Source: Chara braunii
Taxonomy: Eukaryota > Streptophyta > Charophyceae > Charales > Characeae
Reading direction: 5' to 3'
Assembly (NCBI GenBank): GCA_003427395.1
Contig: BFEA01000240.1
Location: 1,092,060 to 1,132,192 of the forward strand
DNA: 40,133 nt
Position numbers and translations under genes: made by a program. Numbering within the stretch: the first letter of the stretch is position 1; the number at the start of each line of letters is the position of its first letter. Shown piece by piece: positions 1-8,959 of this stretch. Under the pieces are notes generated by a model. It was not told where the DNA came from. It worked only from the letters and a program-made list of their open reading frames with translations, and made no database searches.

Positions 1-213
1 CCCCCCCCCCCCCCCTCTTTTCATCTGTGTTGATCTCTCTAGTTTTGTGAATTCTTCTTCTCTCGTGGCACTTGATCTCAGTCCATCTCCATCTCATGGG
101 GCCATATTCCATCCTTGGTCGTCATTGGTTAGGGTTTGTCTTGGTTTGATGGTCCTTACGTTTAGATTAGAGTTTTCTTCCAACTACTGTGCTCCCCTTT
201 GGTTTGTGTCTCT
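1..213. other. Left flank of the foldback element
   Basis: The window opens with a run of 15 C, followed by unremarkable unique-looking sequence up to the first base of the terminal inverted repeat. I see no coding signal or recognisable repeat in it. Confidence 0.5.
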
Positions 214-236
214 GGGGCTTGTTGGACACTCCTTGG
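214..236 (+). repeat. Left terminal inverted repeat
   Basis: 23 bp, pairing with 19196-19218 with two mismatches (positions 7 and 11). The first base outside does not pair, which fixes the boundary at the GGGG. Confidence 0.75.
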
Positions 237-412
237 GCGCGTAAATCCTCGGAGGAAAATTTCGTTCGCCTATCCTCGGGGATGAAAATGAAAAAAAAAA
301 TGAAAACATTTCGTTGGGGAATCCTTGGGGCGTCCTCGGGTTACAGCCATTTGGTGGCATTCCCCAAGGGACCTCCCGAGGTCCCTTGGAGGTCAAGGAT
401 CCGCGATCATCG
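229..412 (+). repeat. Subterminal TCCTYGG-type motif cluster
   Basis: Variants of TCCTTGGGG / TCCTCGG and their complements recur many times just inside the left end (around 231, 246, 273, 320, 332, 362, 385). The right end has the same words between about 19100 and 19200. Clustered subterminal motifs are typical transposase-binding arrays in DNA transposons. That role is inferred here. Confidence 0.45.
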
Positions 413-1289
413 GAGCGGCGAGGGCACCCGTCATCGGCAAGAATTTTTTATCGGCTGGTCCATTGGAGTTCCTACCGGGCAGCACATGGACATCTTGGGT
501 CTTCAATGTTCGGTTTCCAGGAACCTTATGCCAACGGTAACCGTTGGTGGCCGGCCGGCCCCTGCGGACGTAGTCGACCAGTGTTCTCCCTCGCAATGCG
601 TGCCGCGAAACGGAAAGGGGCTGAATGGTCGGCAAATTTGAATACTTCAGCCGACCCCCCTCGCCCTGTTTGCCCACTGTATTCCGCGACGAAAAACGTT
701 ACAAGGCATTTGTCCCATGCTGGGGTCTGCCGTTTGCAGCCCTCTTCGTCGCCGTTTGCTGGAGGTATACCGTCGTCATCTAGCTACTGCCCTTCCCCAC
801 TTACCTTTCATGGCGGACGTCTTTTGAAGGCTGTCACTGCTGCTCCTGGTCATGATGGGTCATCCTTTTGCTTGTCCTTGTCGTCTTCTTCCACGTCTAC
901 ATCCTCGACAGTGTGCCTGGATGTACACATAAGAGGCGATCTACGAAGAAGGATGTTAGCATGGACGGGAGGCATGCGAAGAGCAGGTCTTCAATGGACC
1001 ACTCCAGAAGCCACCGTTGTCGGCGCGAATGCCCTTACAAGGGTATCCGCCTGGGTTTTTGCAGATGACAGGAAGAATGGGTTTGGTCAAAATAAATCGT
1101 GCGAGGCACGACCTCGTCCGGGACCCGCCTTGACGAGAGTAAAGGGTGTGTGGGCGCGCAGACTTTAGGCGCGCGTGATTTTTTTTCCCGTTTGATGGCT
1201 GTAAAGGCTGGAGTTGGTCACCGGCCTAATTTTTATTTCTTCATTAAATTAGGACCCGCCCCTGACCGATACAATTGTTTATGACCTAC

Positions 1290-1870
1290 GCGTATGCGCG
1301 GGAGGTCGCTGTCGAGCGCATCGGTCCGGCACCGCACGTGGAAGCGAGGGACCCTCTCGGGCGCGTCACACAGGAGTTGGACCAACCTCGTCACGAACAT
1401 ACAAATGGAGCTTCCGCAAGCCGCTCCGGCCGAGTGCGCCAGCTATACCTCTCGCGAGCCCCTATGACAGGATAGGGCCTACACGAGGCACAACTTACCT
1501 CCACCTTACGGGAGCTGTCACCTCCCTTCGGTGGGCGTATCCCCGCCGAGCTACTTGTCCACAGTACGAAAGCTGATCAATTGCAATCGGAGAGGTGGAC
1601 CAGCCGAGGGTGTTTCTCGTTCGCTGTAGCATAGGGGGTACGCGCGGTAGTACGCCTCTATCGGACCCGCACGCGAGCTGACTTCTTGGGGGGCTGAGGT
1701 CCCAAGCGTGACTCGGCGTTGGTCGACTAGGACGCATCCCACACACCACGCGCACACCACTTTAACAACCACAAGACAACAACACACACACATACACGCG
1801 AAACGACACAACACAAACAACGCGACAACGCTCCTCGCCCCTCGGTGACCATCCCATAACTTTCCGACGC
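1290..1870 (+). repeat. Best-conserved arm block, left copy
   Basis: This GC-balanced block is the most similar part of the two arms, about 85-90% by eye over 1290-1660. It contains a perfect-looking local hairpin around 1500-1540 (CCTTACGGGAGC.. and CCTCCCTTCGGTGGG). It has no long open frame and no match I recognise to rRNA, tRNA or a protein. Its higher conservation suggests function, recent gene conversion, or a separate later duplication. Confidence 0.6.
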
Positions 1871-2003
1871 GGAAATCGGGTAGGCATCACGCGTGAGACT
1901 CAGTATAAAACTGCGCAGACGCAGGGATAACTCATATCGATTCGCAATGCAAGCGCAAGCAAGCAGTCGCAATGATGACGTACTATGTAGTACCCATACT
2001 CAT

Positions 2004-2270
2004 GCGGTCCTCGTTAATTTCGAGGATCGCATTCGACACTCAAGTGTCGGCTGACACGCGCCTTGAGGATTAATCTCTCGACGCTGGACAAGCGCCATGC
2101 GCGGTTGAAGATCACACACCCTCTTCTGCACCTTATGCAGAGCGGGTGGTACACAGGTCCCTACCTGTGGTGGCAGTCGTTTCTTGTGGCCTTGAGGATG
2201 AGTCCTACTCCAGGCCTGGGCGAAAGTCAAGGGGTTTGACTTTGACGGCTGCCACGGACTACAACGTCCA
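2004..2270 (+). repeat. Hairpin chain, left copy
   Basis: At least six hairpins follow one another: 2004-2013/2021-2030 (9 of 10 pairs), 2034-2040/2043-2049 (7 of 7, 2-nt loop), 2089-2095/2101-2107 (6 of 7), 2126-2130/2136-2140, 2152-2158/2163-2169 (7 of 7) and 2223-2230/2236-2243 (8 of 8). A short seventh lies at 2256-2259/2266-2269. No coding potential. Such density suggests a structured RNA or cruciform-forming DNA rather than chance. Confidence 0.6.
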
Positions 2271-2299
2271 ACCATAAAAATCTTTAACAAGCAAAGGAT

Positions 2300-2440
2300 A
2301 AAAGAGGATCTCCATTTTCTCTCAAACCCATAATCTGTTTAACTCTTACGCGCGGTCTCAGTAGGCCGCACGAAACACTCGAGACATATATATATAGTAT
2401 TATACACACATATATATATATAGAGAGAGAGAGGGTTGTT
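2300..2440. repeat. AT/TA microsatellite patch
   Basis: Alternating TA/CA runs with a short (GA)n at about 2421-2433. No gene signal. Confidence 0.6.
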
Positions 2441-2814
2441 AATATAAGACGATCACTTCTCACAGTCACAGTGGGGCTCCTCTCAGCCATATATGTATGT
2501 AATCGCAGGCAATCACATCCTGAAGCCGAACCACAACCGTACCTGCAATTGCATCAAAGATTCATCCAGAAGTCCACGCACTACACGGGGTCAACTTCAA
2601 CCATTCCTTGCACTCATACCCCCCGCTTTAGCCATACAAGCCTCACTCGTGCAACTCTTAAATAAATACTCACTACTTTCGTTGGATGACCATTCAAATA
2701 AAGTTCGGGTGAAAACACAACAAAACAGTTCAATCACAAGGCTAAAGCCTTTAGGTTGAGTGGCAGGAGTGAGTTGGAGTTGAATCATAAACCGACGAAT
2801 CGGCAACCAACCTG

Positions 2815-2860
2815 TTATCAGTGATAACGATTATCAGTGATAACGATTATCAGTGATAAC
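2815..2860. repeat. Three tandem palindromes, 16-bp unit
   Basis: The perfect palindrome TTATCAGTGATAA occurs three times at 16-bp spacing (2815, 2831, 2847). The mirror site in the right arm (about 14216-14228) has a single, slightly decayed copy, so the expansion is specific to the left arm. Confidence 0.85.
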
Positions 2861-3115
2861 AGAAGGTGATCCTTGTAGGATCAAGCTGAACCTAGTTCAA
2901 GTCCTGAATCGAATGTCCAAGAGAGGCCTGTACCATAAGACAGGTCAATGCCCAAGCTAGATCATCAACATATGGGGGATGAACCTCCATAGCACATTTT
3001 CATTCAAAGTTGTCCGCCAACTAGGTCTGAGCGTACCTCTAGACAGTGCCCAAAGCAAAGGTAGACTTACGACAAAATCTCCCCTATTCAGGGTGGATCG
3101 CCGGAATCGCCACCT

Positions 3116-3455
3116 GTCAAAATAAAATCTAACTCCTCTAAATCAAGAAAATTTCGGCAGCGCTTCCCATAGGAAAAGTGTCTTTTAAGAATTTATATCA
3201 GCTTGAATATGAAAAACAGAAGTAGCCTTTGACTTTCCAAAGTCCAATTTCGTCTAACTCCCTGAATTAGCAAAAATTTGGGCAGCACTCCCTTTAGAAA
3301 AGGAGATTTCCCAGATTTTTACTAAGCCATACGTGAAATTTAGACAAGTTAAACTTTGAGAAGTCAAGAATTTGACTAACTCCTTGGATTTGTAAAAATT
3401 TCGGCAGCGCTTCCCGTAAAGAAAGTAGCTTACCAAAATTTATACAAAGCCAAGT
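3116..3455 (+). repeat. Three-copy tandem repeat of about 123 bp, left
   Basis: The core AATTTCGGCAGCGCTTCCC (with variants) occurs at 3150, 3275 and 3397. Each copy is followed by similar AT-rich sequence ending near AAGCC and AAGTC words. Nothing in it looks coding. Confidence 0.75.
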
Positions 3456-3744
3456 ATAACAAAAGATCCCAGAAAATGCGAGAATTGACCTAAGTAAAAA
3501 AACTTAGCTCAGAAAATGCAAGTATTGAAATTAACTCCTATGGCTCTAGCACGTGGCGAACGACTAAAGCAACTACCTACCAAACTGAAACTCAGACCAA
3601 GTAGTAGCCTCACTCAGTCACATGCAGGTCAAACCACAAAGGTAAGTACTCTCACCATCCCCAAGTCAACTTGAACAAACAATAGTTCATAACCTTTCAA
3701 TGTTTTAGCCCTTTATACCCAGCTTACATAAGGCGTAGGTCAGG

Positions 3745-4585
3745 CCACCTGAACTTACAGAGCGCGCCCAACTTAGCCAGGCCTAAAGTCAGAATACCTA
3801 AACTTATAGGGCGTTCTGACTCGGCCAAGTATACACAAACAAAGGGCACAACTATTTTTCTCTTCCTTGGGCATACGACTCGACCACTCTAGTCGCCCTG
3901 AACTGTTTAAATAGCCAAGTTATATATATTTGTCTTCCCTTTGTCTTCTAAGGCTGCATATGACTGGACTAACTTAAATCCAACCTGCCCCAACTTACCA
4001 TCAATTTTACTCTTAGTTATACTCTCTTCATGTTGCGATCGGTTATAGTCAAACCACCTAAACTTATAGAACAGCCTGATTAGCTCGTTCTTAAATAAAA
4101 TAGTAGTGAAGTATAGCCAAGTTACAACCATTGAGTTCCAACATGTGTGAGGCTTTGATCCAGACCCCCTGAACTTACATAAGGGTCTAACTCTCTACCA
4201 ATTACATTTCTCTCTGAATCACCATGTGTGTGGCATTTAGTCAGACCCCCTGAACTTACAGAAGGGTCTGCCCCTTTGCCAATGTTTAGTTTTTTCAGAA
4301 CAAAGTCAGGAAGAGACAGAGCCACCTGAACTTGCAGAACAACTCGGCCCCCTCGTTCAGAAACAAAAGAAACTTAGGAAAACCCAAAGAAAACAAGGCA
4401 ACTCATAAACTTATAGAGTGGCCTAACCCTCCAGGCAACCATAGCACCGGGTCTCCCCAAACCTATGGGGACATCCTAACCTTCAAAGTAATCAGACACC
4501 CTAAACTTATAGAAGGGTCAGGTGCTCCACTCGAAACCAACAGAAAACAAAGCACTGGGTCTCCCCAAACTTATGGGGACTTCTC
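3745..4585 (+). repeat. Array of variable-stem hairpins, left
   Basis: About ten units share a loop like CCTGAACTTATAGAA but have different flanking stems that pair within each unit. Clear ones: 3787-3794/3814-3821 (8 of 8), 4046-4051/4077-4082 (6 with one G-T wobble), 4162-4167/4183-4188 (6 of 6), 4242-4248/4264-4270 (7 of 7), 4397-4404/4416-4423 (7 of 8), 4451-4457/4467-4472 (6 with one bulge), 4498-4502/4514-4518 (5 of 5) and 4559-4565/4575-4580 (6 with one bulge). Units near 3745 and 4316 are decayed. I do not recognise the family. Confidence 0.75.
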
Positions 4586-4859
4586 AACCTTTATGGCCCA
4601 TTCAACCCTCAACCAAAACAACCCTCTATCCTGCCCTTCCCAGATATAATTCCTTTCAACAATCTGACTTCATACAGTCAACAAAGCTGAGACTGAACTT
4701 GAACAGACATTCCTTTACTTAGTCTGGCTTAATGTCCTGAAAGTCAAACCAAAGATAAAGTAGGGCCGCACATCATATATTCAATCAGCGATGCAATGAG
4801 AGATACAGATAGGGATTATAATTTGGGTTTATAGAGGGAAGGCAATGGTTACCTGTCAG

Positions 4860-6780
4860 TTCCCTGCCTCCCGAACTCCTCCTGAGTACCGGCAGAGCTC
4901 TTGCAATCGGTGGGGCAACCTCCCACAGAGGCCGGGTTGCAATCCCGCCTGCCGCCTTCCTCTCAGAACCAACAGACTAGACTTAGAATAAGAAGGGCAG
5001 AAAGAGAACGTTTGAGTCGCTCAGATACAAGGAGGGTGCTCTCAGACTCGCGCGAGAGGGTCTTGGTATCTTGATACGCCAGAGGGTCCTGCAATGGCGA
5101 CCAACCAGTTGACCGCTTTGACCACCTTCCGAAGCCAAACCGCCAAGTTAAACTCTCCTGACAAACTCCTGAATCGCAACAATAGCCCCCTCCACCATTA
5201 CTCCTCTGAGCTTCGGCAGCAGCCTCCTTTGTGGTCCCGGCACTTCTTTCAGGCCGCACCTTTGCCACTCCTGGCGAGGCTGCTATCAAGCGACCTTACC
5301 CGGCCTTACTTAACGCAGCACGGCAGTTCACAACAAGCTCAGCAATGCCTGTAATAGACCCGCAACCACCACGAATGAGCAGAACACCCAGCAGCTGGGC
5401 TGTGAAGCGTAGGGTGGACACAGTATGCCTAGCAGCTCACCGCTATGCTGTTACCAGCCCAACGGAAACTCTACTGTCGTCTCTCTGCGGCCCCCACCTG
5501 CAGTTTGAGCGGCACCGTGGTCGATGCCCAGCGGATGGCCAGCGGTTTTGTCCCCCACCTTCGTGGCCCACCACTTAACGGCCTTGGCTCACCGGTATGC
5601 CCCCGCGCCTGCTGTCTGTACTCCACTTCGACGGAATGGGCGGCCCTTCAGTCTGTAGGCAAGTCCCCAGGCGGAGCGAATAAAGCAAAAGGAAAAAAAA
5701 GAAAAACGAAAATAATGTATCTTCCGCTTGAATACGGACAGATACATCGCCCTATGCTCGTCACTGCTTATGACCACCACGCAGCCCCATCTCTCTCCTA
5801 CACTAAATCCACTAACCCTCCCTTCAAACTAACCACGTAACTCGACTCGCCCGACCCTAAAACCCCTTCTCCAAGTCTTCCTTTGTCTGATCAGGCTCAG
5901 AGGTGGGCAACTCGTCCGTTTCCTCTTTCCCGTTTCTTCACCATTGCCACCTCGGCGCACCCCCTCTTCACCGACCTCCGATTCTACTACCCCTTCACCA
6001 AATCTGACCGCGTCATTCAATTCGCCCGGGGCCAAAACCCTGGGATTGCTCCTTTCCCCGCCCAAATCCGTGCCTCGATGGTTGAGTCGTGCTCTACCTC
6101 CTTTCTTCCTTGCCACTCCCGTTGTCCGCCATAGCCCCGACGCACTGACCTTTCCACTAACCCGCCTCTCTACTAATCTATTGCTAGATCTAACACTACC
6201 ACTATGGTCGCCCGGGGCAAAAAACCCAAACTCGCCCCTTCACTCACCTAGATCCGTGAAGGAGCGGGAGAACAACCCTCCCTCTCCCTCGCTCCACTCC
6301 TCTCCATCTTCACCGCTCGAATGCACCGGGCGCAATATCGCGCCCGGGTTCACTCCGCTTCCTCTGGCCTTACTCTTCGTAGGGCAATCGTCCGTCACTC
6401 CGCTGCCTTCGTTCACTGCGCCTCGCTTCCCTTCAAATGCACCCGGCGCGCCCCAGCGTCCGGGTTCATCCGTACCTTCCTACTACGATCTCCCCTAGCC
6501 CGCTTTTACCAAGTATAGCGCAAGCAGCCCCGCCCCCGCTGCGCCTCATTCTCGGCCATACCCGGGTGCACACTCCTCCACCATCGCAGCACGCACACGG
6601 TCCACTTTCCCGACAAAGTTCGTCCCTTTTTTTTTTTCCCTTCACCTGCACTGGCCGTGCCGGGTTGACGTCACCGCTCGGCCCACTTTGGCAACCTCGA
6701 GCGCAGCCCGACCCGCTCACAGCCGTCCGCCCGAGCCGCACAGCCAAGGAAAAGAGTGAACACAATCAGCGGCCGGCGCT
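4860..6780. other. GC-rich inner left arm, no gene recognised
   Basis: 4860-5180 mirrors 11300-11650 well. Further in, only patches align, for example 5770-5860 with 9640-9750. Several frames stay open because of the C/T-rich composition, including 5944-6498, but translations are Pro/Ser/Arg-rich without domains. A short recurring theme of GCRCCCGGGTTCA type appears around 6320-6470 and, inverted, near 9540-9560. Confidence 0.5.
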
Positions 6781-6782
6781 CG

Positions 6783-6876
6783 GATCCCTCCCTTGGACTT
6801 CTGCGCATCTCGCAGGCGCCGGGGCCGAGCCAGTCTTCCCTAAATCGTTCCAATTTTAATGGAAGTCCCCAAGGAC
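6783..6876 (-). pseudogene. Decayed U6 snRNA-like sequence, left arm
   Basis: On the minus strand the segment reads GTCCTTGGGGACTTCCATTA then AAAATTGGAACGAT, close to the U6 5' stem and the following conserved segment. After that, similarity fades (GGGAAGACTGGCTCGGCCCC against the U6 AGAGAAGATTAGCATGGCCCC region). It sits at the mirror position of the right-arm copy at 8857-8957, so U6 sequence was in the element before the arms separated. The ACAGAGA box is destroyed, so it is not a working snRNA. Confidence 0.55.
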
Positions 6877-7719
6877 TCGGTCGGGGCAATGCCCCATGGC
6901 GCTACCAAAGGCCGCACGCCCCCCCTTTTCTCCGCTACCTTCGCGTGGACTTGGCCTCTTTTTTAGGCCGAGTTCAGGTGGGCACTTCTAGCACACATGA
7001 CCAGCTTCAACAGCTAGTGCATTGGCCTCCCCTTTGCCCCTTCAGCTACCACCTCCTTCGACAGTAGCGGACCCATGGTCCGCCGCTCAGGGATACACCG
7101 TTGGTCCCGCCCCCCCCCTTTTCGAATGACACCAAGCCGAGACCACGGGCACTCATAGGGGGAGGGGGCCGGTGTGGGGGAACCGTGACCGGCCCATCAA
7201 AAGACTTGGTCCTGACGCCACCGGCTGACCCTTGGCTGGCACCACCCACCTGCTGGTGGTCACAGTCCCCGCATGTCCCCTCGTAGGAGGCTTGAACCCT
7301 GATGTGGCCGCAGCGGGGTTCCCCATAGTACTAAGAAGGGGGTAACCTCGGCGCCGCTACGAAAGCAGTTTGTAATTGCACTCCAGGCGACCCCGCAAAT
7401 ACAACACACCCCCATGCGCTCCTACCGCAGTCCCGCGTCCCAAAACGGGACGCGATAGCGAAGGGACCCAGAAGAATAAACAAAAGGAAAATAAAATAAA
7501 ATAAAAGTACATCGGGGAACCGCGGGGTCGCTGGCACCGCGCCAGCCCCGCGGATTGGGCCAGCCGCCGCACCCATAAGCAAAACCGAGGGGGATAGCCC
7601 CACAGGGCTCTCAACCCCTCAAGCTTTCGCTGCGCGCTACTCCAACTCCCACTGGCCTCGATCCTTGAACCCCCATGGTAACAGTTCGCTGTCATAACCT
7701 ATAGGGCTATGCCTAAACC

Positions 7720-8345
7720 TGAGACCAACACCCGCAGAGTACCATACAAGGTAGTACGGCGTGGCGCTTTGGGCCAACAAACCGGCTCACCGCACGACGT
7801 CGCGCCGTCGTTGCCGATGGCGTCGTCGGGGTCGTTCCCCGCACGCGCGCTCGACTCGGTCAAACACACCAATCGAAAGAAAAATATCCTTAAATCCTAG
7901 GTTGATCAAGAGTATTTAAACAAATAAAAGTAACGTCAAGCACACGACCGGCGCCCGCGCTGGCCTTATAATCAACAGTTAGGAATCACGCGCGCCTTAA
8001 ACCTGCGCGCCCGTGCACTCTCTGTTCTAGTCAACCATCCAGTCAACGTACATTACAGACGCCCCCTCGTCTGGCGCGGTATACTTAGACTTTAAACCAA
8101 CACTATTCTCCGTCACTTACAAAAAAACAGGGCGGATACCCTTGTAAGGGTATTCGCGCCGACAGCGCGTGGGGTCGTTGTGGCGTAGTTGGGGTGAGTT
8201 CGCGGCATTATTGGAGTAAGTTGGCCAGGGTGTCTAATGGCCACGGACCCGATTGTAGGCGGAAACGAGGCCCGAACAGTTTTCTCGGCCCCGAATGTTG
8301 GGTTGCACTGGTTAAAAAGCGGCCTTCCACGAGTCGATCTCAAGC
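7720..8345. other. Central spacer between the arms
   Basis: About 625 bp not matched between the arms as a mirror. Its reverse complement from about 8160 down to 7960 resembles left arm 1017-1200 (shared words CCCTTACAAGGGTATCCGCC and GGCGCGCGTGATT). The spacer therefore looks like a rearranged copy of the subterminal region. No gene seen. Confidence 0.55.
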
Positions 8346-8856
8346 TTGGGCTTAGCCCCTATAGGTTACGGTGTCGGATTACTGCAATGGAGGTTTAGGG
8401 ATCGGGGCCGGCGGGCATTGGCGCAGCAGCAGTGGAGCGACATGGAAAAAACTGAGGGGGTTGAGGGCCCGATGGGCTATCCCCCTTTGGTTTTGTTAGT
8501 AGGCATGGCAGCGGACCCGATCCACGGGAGGATTTTTTTTAATCCTATTTTGTTTTAATTTTTTTTTTCGCGGTCCCGTTCTGATCCGGGGCGCAGTGCC
8601 GCAGCTGGTTACTCGGGTCTTGAAGGATCGCGGATGGGGTACTACCACGGCTAGGTCCTTCGAGATATCTGTTAAGACGTGGGATGGGTTAGCAGGCCGG
8701 GGCACCTGTCGCTGTTGCGGGTCGTAGCACGTGTCGGGGGTGCCTGCCTGAACCCGGCCTCGGAAGGGGGCCAGATCCGCGCACAGCCTCGTGAGGAGGG
8801 GTGGCACTAAAGCTTCCCGGGGTGGCGAGGGGCCGCGGGGTGTGGCCGCAGTCGAG

Positions 8857-8957
8857 GTCCTTCGGGACATCCGTTAAAATCGGAACTTGAATGATACAGG
8901 GGAGATTGGCATGGGCCCCTACGCGCGGATGACATGCATAAATCGGGAAAAAGGGGC
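8857..8957 (+). pseudogene. U6 snRNA-like pseudogene, right arm
   Basis: Recognisable from the 5' stem (GTCCTTCGGGACATCC) through AAAATYGGAAC, GATACAG, GATTGGCATGGGCCCCT, GGATGACATGCATAAATC and a GGGAAA 3' part of plant type. There is an insertion of about 6 bases before GATACAG, and the catalytic ACAGAGA box reads ACAGGGGAGA. Many transitions. It is embedded in the foldback arm. A shorter second echo of the U6 5' stem occurs at about 8653-8690. Confidence 0.75.
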
Positions 8958-8959
8958 CG

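Larger units (their letters stand above)
214..7720 (+). repeat. Left arm of the giant inverted repeat
   Basis: About 7.5 kb, AT-rich from about 2.4 to 4.8 kb and strongly GC-rich from about 5.2 kb inward. The outer 1 kb is not a simple mirror of the right arm. The stretch around 824-900 matches 18076-18130 in the same orientation, and 960-1280 matches the reverse complement of the centre (7900-8340), so internal rearrangement has occurred. Open frames such as 314-1168 and 5944-6498 have biased, low-complexity translations and no recognisable domain. I do not call them genes. Confidence 0.7.

Noticed and set aside
314-1168. 284-codon frame in the left arm
   Set aside because: No domain, biased Arg/Ser/Pro content, and it crosses several repeat blocks with different histories. 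The mirrored arm does not preserve the frame.
3745-4585. CRISPR array
   Set aside because: Repeats are imperfect, spacing is irregular, stems rather than spacers vary, and the window is eukaryotic.
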